This document shows, piece after piece, positions 33,888 to 45,659 of a stretch of 64,000 bases of DNA. Within the stretch, counting starts at the first letter, position 1. The number at the start of each line of letters is the position of its first letter. The stretch spans positions 99,000,547 through 99,064,546 of the forward strand of contig OX328124.1 of the NCBI GenBank assembly GCA_946811695.1, in the 5' to 3' direction. This DNA is from Gonocerus acuteangulatus (taxonomy: Eukaryota; Arthropoda; Insecta; Hemiptera; Coreidae). The notes beneath the pieces are model-generated. The model saw only the letters and a program-made list of their open reading frames with translations. It had not been told where the DNA came from and searched no databases. The translations under genes and the position numbers were made by a program.

Positions 33888-35434
33888 TATTTATTTATTA
33901 ACGTGATCGCATTGAATTTCTATTAATAAACTAGCTACATGTGACATATATATGCTATTAACTAAGAAACGACGAGTTAACGGTTACATATTGAATTCTA
34001 ATGATAAAGCTAGCTTAAATTGAAATAACCATGAATCTATTCAACAATGGATTAATTTACCATAAAAGCGGAGAGGTTTTTATTCCAGATACAAGAATCC
34101 AGAATTGAGTTCTCATTCCCCCTGGGAATTCTCACAAAATTCCCTAGGATCCATCCCTATAATAATAATATATGAATAAAAAAAATCGTGCGTATGTTTT
34201 CGAGGTCCCCGAGTCCGAATCCGTAGTTTGTTCGACCCTACGCCTTTTCCTAAAAGTCATGTGAAGGTCATTTGAATGTTAAATAGAGAATATAACTTAC
34301 ACAAAATCTGAGAAAATACATGGTATACAGATTATGAAAATATACAGATTACTGAGGACCGAGGACTGTTACAAAGTCGGGGCACGCACGAGACGCAACT
34401 AAATACAGAAAAAACACCGACGAATTTAACTAATGACACAAAAAAGGAAAAAGAAACCATATACGTAGAAGGCACACAGGTGCACGAAGAGACGCAAACA
34501 ATTCTCTTGAATACCAATTACAAATTGTTTGTATTAAATATCTAAATTATATAAAACATTGGACAGACTTCGGTATGTTGGTCAGTCTAGATCTTTGCCT
34601 AAACATGTTTTTTAATCAGTCAAAGATGATACTTTTTACTTGTTTCTTTATTTTGTATTTTTCTCTTACTACTGAATAATTATTATTTATCATGGATAAA
34701 TGCAGAAAGGCAAATTCGTAATGTTTATAATTACATTATATTCATATTTAATATTAATGGAACAATAGTCATATATTCTGTTTGTAATTTATTTGTAAAA
34801 TACACATCCTTATTTGTTGATTCATTCAACTTAATTTCGAAATATTATGATTTATGTATCCGAGATATAAGTCCAAATTAATTCTCTTAATTATCTAACA
34901 AAATTAATTTAATAATTTCCTCCTTAAACTTGATTTATTATGTTTCAAAAGGTTAGTGTTAATTTATAAATATTGCTAACTGTCTAGAGACTTGGTTAAA
35001 TTATAGAGAAAACCGTGGAGAAAATCTCGGTTCTTTTACCTATTCCCAAGGGAGTAATACATTCATTAGAGAGTTTACATTTTATTCCACAAACTTTTCC
35101 TTTATTTTCCAGGGGAAATGTATGTATCTTGGGGTAGTATTATATTTTTACTACCCTTAGGCAAAACATAAACTTTACCTTTCCTTTTAAGAAGGTAAGA
35201 TTTATAGAGTAAGTCGGGAAATATGCTCCACGGTTAGTACAACGTTTTCTCAGCAAAACGCCAATTATAAAAAGAGTTTGAGTCTCGTGTTTTCTTCCCA
35301 TTTTAAATACATAAGTCAGGTCTTAGTATTATCCCCCTCCCTCGAATAAAAAATAAATATAAAGCCCAACACGGAACGGTGGCATCGTAACGTCTTTGAA
35401 TATAATGATAATAGTTTCTATCACATAGAAAGAG

Positions 35435-35498
<64 letters not shown>

Positions 35499-35559
35499 AA
35501 TTCTTTCATGAATGCAACCTTAAAAGCATTATATCAGATTTTTTTTCATATATTCTTTT
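32247..35559. repeat. 3.3-kb palindrome with ~1.4-kb arms
   Basis: The left arm (about 32247-33657) and right arm (about 34169-35559) are reverse complements over their whole length with scattered mismatches, including an (AT)n tract in each (32324-32381 and 35437-35495). The roughly 510-bp spacer holds AT tracts (33653-33775 and 33841-33885) and an extra copy of the arm-tip sequence. No gene is seen in the arms; the frames in them are mirrored. Confidence 0.88.
33588..33843 (+). repeat. Direct duplication of the arm tip
   Basis: The segment with GTTCGAACAAACTACGG..TTGGACTCGG and GAAAACATACGCACGA occurs at 33588-33654 and again at 33778-33843. A third, inverted copy is at 34169-34235. AT tracts separate the copies. 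Confidence 0.9.
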
Positions 35560-35709
35560 CATTCCATTGATATGGAATGGGAGTTTCATATAGAAAAATT
35601 TTAAAGTTATTTTGGGGAGGTATGGTTCATGAATATTTAATCATTTTTAATGGGTGCAAACTAAGTAGTTACTTTCCTTACAAATTTGCAAAAACCTTCA
35701 GATCTCTCA

Positions 35710-35741
<32 letters not shown>

Positions 35742-37149
35742 TTCTTGTTGAAGGCCTTGAATGTTGGGTTAAATATTCTATACAATATATAGCACATTAT
35801 ACCCAAGGTTCTACATAAAGAGGCCGGTGAAGTTGACCCTTCCGCAACGCAACCTCTCAAGGGGCAAATTCCCAGCTTCATTGAGCTTCAAGCTTTTCAA
35901 CGAAATTCGATCCGCTTCAATAATTTACCGGGTCGCTAAGGAAAATTTATAACAATATCTTACTATCAACGAAATTGCCAATAAAATTTGTTTATTGCTA
36001 TGATTGATTTCTATATGATAAATATATTATTATTTTTATTATGAAATTAAAAACAAATCTATTTGTTCTGTTAAATAGCAAACGCTTTTTCTCATTAGAC
36101 CATAATTGATAGGATAAATGTGTTTAACTACGGATATCAGGAATTACTCCGTGAAAAAGGATATTTATATAAACATTATTTTCGAACATTCAGTCAATTT
36201 TCCATACATGATCATATAATTCAAATAATTACATGTAAATATTCTTTTATAATCTCACCAAACACTCACTACTACGTTAAAAACTTAATTCGTCAAGAAT
36301 AACAATATCTAGTCAATAAGATCTGGTAATAAAATTGATGGCAAAGAAGAACGTTTTTGAAAGTTGCACATAGTTGTTTATAGTTTTGCCTCCTGATTAA
36401 CGATTTCAGAATTTGAGTAAGACGCAAAGACTTTTTCTCGAACCTTTAGAAGAACGAAAAAAATACCGCAACGCAGGAGCGGCATTACTAAATACGTCCC
36501 AAAATTTTTGGTTACATTTGCAATAAACAACAAAAATGACGATTTTTTTTATTAATTTTCCTCCGGATTGTTGAGTATGCGAGGTTCGGCATTACTAAAT
36601 GAACACACAACAACTTCACATTTTTGTTTTTGGGTCAGTCCATATCAGATCATCCAGGCCATGAAACCCATGTCCTGACAATTGCCTGAAACTTTTTTTA
36701 TTTGTTGAACTGGTCATTCTAATGATATATTCCAAATTTTAGTTAGACATCTTCAATACTTTCTGAGTTATGAATTTTTAAAGTTGTCTATAAAACTTGT
36801 TTTTGCTTTTACTCACGATTTAAGTCAAAGCGACTTTCATTAACTAAAAAAATCATTACTCTGTTAATGTTAATGATATCTCAATGGGATTTTCACCAAA
36901 ATGGTCACAATAATATTTTGAATATGGAAAAAATATATTTACTATCTGTTATTTTTCTGGTTGCTAAGTATATTTATTTAAAAACAAAATTTTAATTTAA
37001 AATAAATTAAAAACATAAAAATTCTTTTTTCATGGATACATTCTTAAAAGTATAAACTATTAGATTATAAAAGAAAAACTCTGGGATTTTGCTGTTAAGT
37101 ATTCTTAAATCAATAAAATAATATAAATTCCTTTTTTTTAATTATTACT

Positions 37150-37268
37150 TACTTAAACGTCGGGCGTGGTCAGTACCTGAATGGGTGACCGACTATGTGC
37201 TGTTGGCATTACAAAAGGGTGGCGACCTGTAGATAGCCCGGCGCTAATAGCCAAATAGTTGATGCGCC

Positions 37269-37313
<45 letters not shown>
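37150..37313 (+). repeat. 5S-derived SINE, 5' truncated, in the left arm
   Basis: It begins in the 5S 3' half (ACGTCGGGCGTGGTCAGTACC, with TGAATGGGTGACCG). The body AAAGGGTGGCGACCTGTAGA, tail CCCGGCGCTAATAGCC..GATGCGCCGT and about 42 A residues follow. Confidence 0.85.
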
Positions 37314-37316
<3 letters not shown>

Positions 37317-37559
37317 ATAATAATAATATAAGTGTACTGAAGCTACATTTACTATTACTTAGGTTAATCTTAATATAAACTTATGTAAATAAACTATTTT
37401 CAAAGTTATAAAAGTAACTATAAACTTAGTTTTGGCAGTTTCCGAAAATTTAAGTAAGTAAAAGTTTGGTTAAAAATGGTAATAACTACGTGTTCTGGAC
37501 TCAGTCTTGGCTGAACTGAAACGATCCTCCGGTTTTTGCCTAGAATCTATTATTGTTTC

Positions 37560-37975
37560 CTTTTTAACCAGAGTAAGCTTTATGTTATCTATTTTTGTAC
37601 TAGAAAAGCCAAAAAATGTCTGGCTCCTGGAGTATATTGAAAGTTTGCTTTTCTTACAATCAGCTTGATAATTCCGCCAATACCGTCACGAGGGGACTTC
37701 CCATGACTGGTAGCAAAAAACACCATCACAGTTTTTACTTCCGGATAATTAATTTCAGAAACGTTGTGACAACCTTTTGAGTTGCATAGACAAATGCCAC
37801 ATCATCTTCCAAATCATCAGATACCTCACAGAGATCGGAAACTTTCAGTTCTTTGGTGTTTTCTTGTGTTGTATAGATCACAACTAGATGAAAAGAACAA
37901 CTGTTGTTCCAATAATAATCTTGGCTTCATTTTGTAACACAAACGAATAGTTTTCACTGTAGTCAATTAGACTAA
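37560..37975 (-). pseudogene. Transposon protein fragment (FFATSHGK-x-P-x-DG-x-GG family)
   Basis: On the minus strand one frame reads EINYPEVKTVMVFFATSHGK and continues SPRDGIGGIIKLIV. An upstream piece reads YSFVLQNEAKIIIGTTVV, and a middle piece in another frame DDLEDDVAFVYATQKVV. The SHGKxPxDGxGG signature and the preceding NYSFVLQ-type block match an uncharacterised, high-copy, transposon-linked family I recall from arthropods. Its position in the loop between the inverted arms fits the coding core of this element. Frameshifts and missing regions make it dead. Confidence 0.6.
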
Positions 37976-38063
37976 TAAAAAACTAAGTTTATAGTGAACT
38001 TTGAAAATAGTTTATTTACATAAGTTTATATTAAGATTAACCTAAGTCATAGTAAATGGGCCT

Positions 38064-38065
<2 letters not shown>

Positions 38066-38127
<62 letters not shown>

Positions 38128-38242
38128 GGCGCATCAACTGTATGGCTATTAGCGCCGGGCTATCTACAGGTTGCCACCCTTTTATAATGCCAACAGCACA
38201 TCGTCGGTCACCCATTCAGGTACTGACCACGCCCGACGTTTA
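38066..38242 (-). repeat. 5S-derived SINE in the right arm (mirror of 37150-37313)
   Basis: Same SINE in inverted orientation with a T run of about 60 bp (38066-38125) against about 42 A in the left arm. The length difference shows the tails changed after the inverted duplication. Confidence 0.85.
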
Positions 38243-38648
38243 AGTAGGTAAATATTAAAAAAAAAAAGGAATTTATATTATTTTATTGATTTAAGAATAC
38301 TTAACAGCAAAATCCCAGAGTTTTTCTTTTATAATCTAATAGTTTATACTTTTAAGAATGCATCCATGAAAAAAAGAACTTGTTTTTATGGAGCGCCTTT
38401 TATTTTTATCAATTTTTGACATTTTTATGTTTTTAATTTATTTTAAATTAAAATTTTGTTTTTAAATAAATATACTTAGCAACCAGAAAGATAACAGATA
38501 GTAAACATATTTTTTACACATTCAAAATATTATTGTGACCATTTTGGTAAAATCCCATTGAGATATCATTAACATTAACAGAGTAATGAGTTTTTTAGTA
38601 AATGAAAGTCGCTTTGACTTAAAAACGTCGGTAACAACACAAAAAAAG

Positions 38649-40176
38649 TCCGTCTCGCAGGAACTGCATCATCTTAGCGCGGTTCCGTTCATATCCCTAG
38701 TCTAATTTGGAAAGATTAAAATAGAAGCAGTTATTATTTGGGTTCCACCAGTCTTTTTTTTTAATTAATTATTATAATGGCGTGTCAACCCTTAAGGTCA
38801 CTAACGCCATTCCTGTGTGTAGTAAAGTCTTGAAAGGTCATGATTTACAATCTTACCTGGAAGGGTCGGCAACACTAGAAACTGTCCCTCTAGTGACAAG
38901 GTCTTGGAATCCTGGAAATCTATATTTCTAACAATAAATTGTTTTTGTTATTTTCCTTAACCAGTTTTATTGTCAAATACATTATCCAACTATAATCAAT
39001 TAAAAAATAACAAAGAATAAAACAGACAAAAAGAACCATTCGAATAAACGAAATCAATTAATTTAAAGTTTTAAGCACTTATTTCTCCGATTGACATCGC
39101 CTAATTAAAACTTTCTTCAGAACCTTTTTTGTAGATCATTTAGTAAGCTTTCGAATGGCAATCTTCCGCTTCACAAGATTGTCAACGGTTTTCGAGATAC
39201 TAACGAAAGAATACAAAGTTACCAATACTTTTTTTGTCTGTTAATAAAATATTTTCTTCTAACCCTTCCTTTACTCTAAACGTAACAAAAATTTCAACAT
39301 ATTAATGTTGATGAAATTCGAACATGCAGAAAATGTTTCAACTGTATCCCTTAATTCTAAGTATCAAAATCAAAGACAAACAACCCCTCCCTAGGAAGGA
39401 CGCTAGGCAGTTGAAAAGCTATATCTTGGAAATCCATATCTCTAACATTAAATTGTTTTTCTTAACCTGTTTTATTTTCAAATACATTATCCAACTATAA
39501 GCAATTAAAAAATAACAAGGAATAAAAAAGAGACAAAAAGAACAGTTCGAATAAGCGAAATCAATTACTTTAAAGTTTTAAGCTCTTATTTCTCCGATTG
39601 ACATCGCCTAATCAAAACTTTCATTAGGACCTTTTTTTTAGAGCATTTAATAAGCTTTCTAATGGTATTCTTCTGTTTACCAAGATTCTCAATCTTTTTC
39701 GAGATATTAAGGAAAGTAAACAAAGTTACTAAAACTTTTTATGTCTGTTAATAAAATATTTTATTCTAACCCTTCCTTAACTCCAAACGTAACCAAAATT
39801 TCAACATATTAGTTTTGATGAAAGTAGAACATGCAGAAAATGTTTCAACTGAATCCCATGATTCTAAGTACCCAAACCAAAAACGGTATTCAAAAACTAT
39901 TTTTCCAATTTTCTCGAAAACGGTTAAAGCTATCGCCTTGAAAATGGTTTCATTCGTTTTCCTAGTCCAGGAAGCATATATAACGAGCACTTACAAGCTT
40001 ATGAACTCAAAAACGTAAGCGTTAAGATTTTTTTGCGCGAATCTCGCCCCAAACGCCATCTTCCAGTGGGCGGATTCTGCTGGTTAACGAACTTGACCTT
40101 TCAAATTGGACGACGGAGTTTTGTACCAAATTTCATCACAATCGGACCATTAGGGAAGCCAGAAATGAGCGAACAG

Positions 40177-40225
<49 letters not shown>

Positions 40226-40331
40226 AATTTGAACCACCGTTATTTTCGGTCTCTAGGGGTTCTGAAACGCGAAATTTTCTAGTCGGCACTTCCGGATTGT
40301 TTTGTTATGGGGGAGGGAGGAACCGCGCTAA
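38649..40331 (+). mobile_element. Helentron/HINE-like element, family B, copy B1 (full length)
   Basis: It starts TCCGTCTCGCAGGAACTGCA and ends GGAGGAACCGCGCTAA. TTAGCGCGGTTCC at 38674-38686 is the exact reverse complement of GGAACCGCGCTAA at 40319-40331. The interior has two copies of a ~514-bp module (starting near 38931 and 39445) and an (AT)n at 40182-40222 after GAACAGACAA. A conserved 3' module follows (CCGTTATTTTCGGTCTCTAG, TCGGCACTTCCGGATTG). The mirror arm of the surrounding palindrome supplies the uninterrupted target, so the ends are defined directly and no target duplication is seen. A SINE tail is inserted at about 38755-38826. Confidence 0.8.
38755..38826 (-). repeat. SINE tail fragment inside B1
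   Basis: The minus strand reads AATGGCGTTAGTGACC..GACACGCCATTATAA, the shared SINE tail. It interrupts the CCACCAGTC/TTGAAAGGTC junction that is continuous in copy B2. Confidence 0.65.
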
Positions 40332-40539
40332 CAAGTTTTATAGACAAATTTAAAAATTCATAACTTAAAAAGTGTTCAAGATATCTAACTGAAATTTGGT
40401 ATGAATCATTAGAATGATCAGTTCAACAAGTAAAAAAAGTTTCAGGCAATTCTGAGGACATGGGTTTCATTTCACTAGTTAGCTGGATGATTTGAAATGG
40501 ACTGACCCTTTTTTGATTTTGGTGAATAGTAAAAACGTC

Positions 40540-41050
40540 CAAATGTACAAAGAGAACAACCCTTAAGCAGGCCCTTCACGTTCCTATTTGCAGTCCGACT
40601 TGTGGTCCAACTTCCTAAGTTGGACCCGATATTGGATCGTGAATGGGCTTGTTGGAAGTATACTTAGAGTAGTCGGAACACTTAGAAGGACGACTCGAAA
40701 GAGCGACTTCCGACTGGCGACAGATTTGGAGCGTGAATGTCGGGGTCGGATAAAAGTCGTCCAACATACCTTAGGCAAATTCGGTCTGCTCTCGATACAG
40801 TTTTCGGCTCGTGTGCGACGTACAAAGACATGAAAACAGACTGGTTCTAAAGTTTGATCGCTAGTTGAAAAGCTAGTCGGAGCGTGAGTGGAGTGGACTA
40901 TTCAACTAGTTGTCCTACTAGGTCGGACTAAAATTCTGAATGTCAATGGCCTGCTTTAATATTAACAACGCAGAAATCGGATACAGCTGTTCACCGCCTC
41001 AGGTGTTAGACGTAACAACCAAAACTCGAGGCATGGCGGCTTACTTTAAT
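40540..41050. other. GC-richer repeat-like block, unidentified
   Basis: It contains several diverged GTCGGA..GCGTGAATG motifs in both orientations and a possible terminal CAGGCCCTTCACG, suggestive of a MITE. No second end or target duplication could be fixed. Confidence 0.3.
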
Positions 41051-41059
41051 TTAAACACA

Positions 41060-41766
<707 letters not shown>

Positions 41767-42255
41767 GACAGTTAGAATGAAGATTTGATGAAATTTGTCC
41801 AGACAGCAAAGAACGAAGCAATAACGCAATTGTGGTTTGTGGATTTAACGGTATAAAAGTAAGCGTCACACCTTGGAGAAAGCATCAAAGCCCCGCCTAT
41901 ACCTTATGAATATGGAAACACAGGTGTCTCCTCCGTTTGGATTCCCTAACTGTTGGCTGGCGGAATACGAAGTACTTACTTTTGCTTACTGTAACCTTAT
42001 CCCAACCACATGTGCATTTTCACGAGGTTTTTCATAACAAGCTAGTCAGCTGGCAGGAATTTTCAGGTAGAAGCAAGCCTTGGGAAGAGCATGGTTCATA
42101 ACGCCCCTCTGCCGCCATAAGAGCGTAAGGCATATTAAATAAAAGAAAATAGGTTACCCAGAAGAAGAATCGAGTCATTCGAGTGAAGGAAATTCATAAC
42201 CTCAATACTGGATTAAACCTGTTAATATGCTCCGTTAAAATCTAAGCTATTAATA

Positions 42256-43893
42256 CAGTGGGTGAAAAAATTATTCATACACCTTATTTATTGGCTGTAA
42301 TTTTTGTTGTTCTTTTTTTTAGCGCAAAATATCAACAGATACTTATAAGAGAGGGCATTTTACATTAATTTTATAAATCATTGAAATGTAATACCTAATA
42401 GAATTAAATCAGTAGCAAAATTTGAAAATTTTATAAGCAAAAAAATTATTCATACACCTATTAAACAAAAAAAAAAAAAGATTCTACTAAAACATTTTCA
42501 GTACTTCAAACCCCTTTCCCTCCCTTACTAGGATACCCTTTCTGATTTATGACAGCTTGAAGTCTCCTGGGCATTGTTTCTACGCGTTCGTTATTCTCCT
42601 GACAGTCGATTTTTGCCCAAGTTTTCTGATATAAATTAACTCTTTCCCTATATAACAGGATTTTTTTGAAATTTTTAACTTCAATAATGCCCATAAATGC
42701 TCTAAGGGGTTAAGATCGGGTAATTGAGGTGGTATTAGTAGCATTTGGCAAAAATTGTACACTAGCCATTCTGTTTATTTCCCGGTATGTTTGAGATCAC
42801 TGACCTGCTGGAAAAAATAGGTGCAGTCTATTCCTACCTTTCGCACATTTTTTTTTTTTTTTTTTGCCTTACAACACATTCACATAGTTCTCAGTATTGA
42901 AATAAACATTCATTTTTGAATGTTCGCCTACTTTACTGGCGCTCATGCAACCTCAAGCCATGATACTACCCCTGCCTTACTTCTCCATAGGTTGGGAATG
43001 TTTCGCTTCAAAAGCTCTGCTCTTTTGCCTCCAAAAAAATCTCTGTTCGAGGGATTTGTAAACATTGAACTTCCCCTCGTCCGAAAACAACACATTTTTC
43101 CAAAATGAAAGCTGTTTTTTACTCATGATCCCGGAAAAACTTTATTCTTTTTTGTCGAATTTTTAAATTTATAAAACTTATTTTATTAAATACTCTACCA
43201 CTAAATCTCGCTTTATGTAGCCAGTACCTACGGGTTAAGGTGTTACAGGGTTCCGACAACATGATGCGATGTGTTCTGCTTGCTCGGGAGCAAATAATTT
43301 GAGTTTTTTTTGCAAGTTTCTGCACGATTTCACGGGAATCACACGCTCGCCGAACGTTTTCTGTCCGTGTGTTTTTTATTGTCAACTGATGAGGTTTTTA
43401 ACTTTTTAATTATATATTGCTGGAACGCTTAATATAATCCCAGCTCTCATAGGAAGCATCGGTAACTCAGTCCTTGATTTAAAAGTTTAAAGATTTCATG
43501 TTTAAGATATGAACTGAGCTCCTTAGATTTGCGATCTATTTCACTAGACTTATCTTAGAATATTGAGGTTTTAAGTGTCTCCCATGTTGAGATAACTCGT
43601 TCTGTTTCATAAGAAATAAATAATTATTGGCATTAAGTTGAAACATTGGCACATGAAACAATTTTAGAGTTATCGTAACGTCTAATTTAAGTGCATGAAT
43701 ACTTTTTTTGCATGCCAAAGTTTCTTTTTTTGTTATTAATAGAATTGAGCGTGTTTTTAATTTTTGGTTTCGCATCAAAATAATGGGAAATGTTATTTGC
43801 AATTATTAGCAGCAGTTAGATTGGGTTTGAAAAAATAAAATAAAACATTTTTGACTAATAAATTAAGTGTATGAATAATTTTTTGACCCACTG
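42256..43893 (-). mobile_element. Tc1-type transposon, 1638 bp, both ends intact
   Basis: The TIRs CAGTGGGTGAAAAAATTATT and its near-complement run about 28 bp, and both are flanked by TA (42254-42255 and 43894-43895). Length and layout are standard for Tc1 elements with one transposase gene, here on the minus strand. The transposase is inactive, so the copy could only move if supplied with enzyme by a relative. Confidence 0.92.
42500..43800 (-). pseudogene. Tc1 transposase, multiply broken
   Basis: From N to C on the minus strand: a helix-turn-helix-like part (RRYWLHKARFSGRVFNK near 43200), the first catalytic Asp in FWKNVLFSDEGKFNVY (Asp codon 43081-43079), and GRGSIMA*GCMSAS with stops. 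Then comes FFQQVSDLKHTGK, where Val replaces the Asp expected after QQ, and last PPQLPDLNPLEHLWALLK with the final Glu at 42702-42700. The third acidic residue being Glu fits Tc1 (DDE). At least two frame changes, several stops and the lost second Asp rule out activity. Confidence 0.88.
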
Positions 43894-44287
43894 TAGAAGA
43901 CTGCAAAAAAAGTTTCAAATAAAGGGTTCATTACAAAAACCATACAAGTCTGAAAACTTAAATGTTCAGAAACCTAAAAATAAAATGCGTAGCTTCATTT
44001 GTGCTATATAAAATGAAAATTTATACTTACTATTGTCCCACTAACAGCTTTGCGTTGTACATAAAACAAACATATTTTTTAAAAGGATAATTGAGAAAAT
44101 ATAAAAAAAGTTATGGACCCTTCTAGTTTTTGCAGAAATACTTAGTAAAGGAACATAATGAAACAATATTTCTTAACATGAAATAATTGAATCTTCAAAT
44201 TAGGTTATTTATTATTGAATGATAAACGTTCTGAAAACAGCAGACAGGCCCAAGGAATAGTCTGCATTTTGGTGGAAAATTATGGGA

Positions 44288-44400
44288 CTATTCTTGTTTT
44301 CGTAGAATCGCTAATACTTCACACTCATATATAATGTGACGTATCTCTTTTTTGGGACAGCAAAAATATGAATATCTAGAACAGACTTTGGAGAGGAAGA
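44288..44400 (-). pseudogene. LINE C-terminal fragment (CCHC-like)
   Basis: The minus strand reads YSYFCCPKKEIRHIIYECEV and LAILRKQE before a stop. The C-x(n)-RHIIYEC..LAILR pattern resembles the last knuckle of Jockey/R1-like LINE proteins. It is too short for a clade call. Confidence 0.35.
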
Positions 44401-44937
44401 AGATGTATTTATCTGGAAATATCAATTTTTGGACTTGTCTGTTTTTTTTTTTTTTTAAAGAACCCTTCAAATATATTGGGTTTGGCCAATTTCTTTATTG
44501 GTCCCTTTTAATAATCTTCTTAATACCAATGTGTTCTCATCTATACCGTGAATCTATTTAATATTTTTTGTTAATCCTGGCCCTTAAAACTCTGATTACA
44601 AAAGCAACGAAGGATTAGAGAAGGAGAGAGAGAGAGGCGGTTTTCAGTGTCCTCTTTCCTTATCACAGACCCTTTGATTCTGAAGAAGGCTTCAGAGAAA
44701 TTTCTTTTTGGCCCTTCATGAGCTGAGAGATTCTTTTCATTTCTTTAGTGCTTTATCCGCGATCAGTACAAGTACCCTACTTAGGATCTTTCTTCAAATA
44801 CTTGTTTTTCTCTCTTTTATGTAGTTTTGCTTTGGGGGATTTTGAAAATGTGTTACAGATATTCTCTTTAAAAGAAAGAATTCGGCTTATTACAAACACT
44901 ACCATATAATGAGGAAAGGTCATTCATTTTTTGCGCT

Positions 44938-45272
44938 ATATTATGAAATAGTTCCGTTCATATCCCTAGTGCCATTAATAAAGTAATAGAACCATTTATT
45001 GATAAGTATTGATCTTTCGTGAAAAATATAAAATGAAATTTCAAGGAGACGTAATAAAAGATTTTAAGCGCTAAAACAGGAAACTAATTGTATCCTAAGC
45101 GGAAATTAATCCATCCCCTTTCAACGTTTCTAGAGATGTTCGTGCCAAATTGCATCAAAATTGGTCAAGGGACAAATATATATATACGGATGAACCGCGC
45201 ATAAATGGAAAAGTATTGTGTATTTATTAAATTTCGTGAAAACACGAATACCCTGCCAGCCATCGTTCTAAC

Positions 45273-45344
<72 letters not shown>

Positions 45345-45428
45345 TTTCGGTGTCTACTTGGTAGGATCGATAAAGATTCCGACACTAGTGCAACCTCAAT
45401 AGCTACTTTCCTTCGGAGGAAAGTGGCA
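44938..45428 (+). mobile_element. Mosaic element: B-like 5' part, A-like 3' part
   Basis: The left part (GTTCCGTTCATATCCCTAGTG, AAGCGGAAATTAATCC) matches B-type 5' regions. After an (AT)n tract at 45270-45340 it has the A-type 3' end (GTAGGATCGATAAAGATTC, CCTTCGGAGGAAAGTGGC), with the terminal TGCTAA mutated. Confidence 0.5.
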
Positions 45429-45439
45429 AAGAAGTGTTG

Positions 45440-45625
45440 TAAAAATGAACTAAATCAGTCTATCGGAAGAAGGGTTTACTTTGAACTATGTTTGAATGGA
45501 ACTTTCCAGTAAAACGTAAGTTAGCAAAGCTGCCGCTAGGTGCCTCTTTCTTGGTATTACTTCTCAGGTCCACCGCCAGGGGTGCTGTATCCCGTTCCTG
45601 ACCCAGACGAAAATGTAAAGATTTC
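45440..45625 (-). mobile_element. Family A 5'-half fragment, inverted
   Basis: On the minus strand: GGAACGGGATACAGCACCCC, a GCGGCAGCTTTGCTAACTTACG segment and AGTAAACCCTTCTTCCGATAG, matching A1/A2 about 240-370 bp from their 5' ends. It abuts the mosaic element tail to tail. Confidence 0.55.
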
Positions 45626-45659
45626 GGGTATTTATTAAGTAGTTTAGTACCAAGCATAC

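Larger units (their letters stand above)
36632..40508. mobile_element. TIR transposon with ~0.8-kb inverted arms, interrupted by a family B element
   Basis: Both ends are GGGTCAGTCCAT (36632-36643 and, reversed, 40497-40508), flanked by runs of five or more T. The left arm 36632-37428 pairs with 37979-38641 plus 40332-40508; the break in the right arm is exactly the family B element at 38649-40331. Each arm carries a 5S-derived SINE with its A/T tail. The central 550 bp encodes a dead transposon protein on the minus strand. Without the insertion the element is about 2.2 kb. Confidence 0.75.

Noticed and set aside
33565..33906. Frames of Ile-Tyr repeats here and at many other AT tracts
   Set aside because: They are (AT)n translations and occur on both strands.
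39766..40018. Frames recurring at 39815, 49085, 51083 and 59173 (EHAENVSTESHDSKYPNQ-type)
   Set aside because: They are the same non-coding stretch of family B in several copies, with mirror frames on the other strand; differences do not respect codon positions.
40574..40940. Harbinger-like MITE
   Set aside because: A possible terminal motif is seen at one end only; no second end or target duplication.
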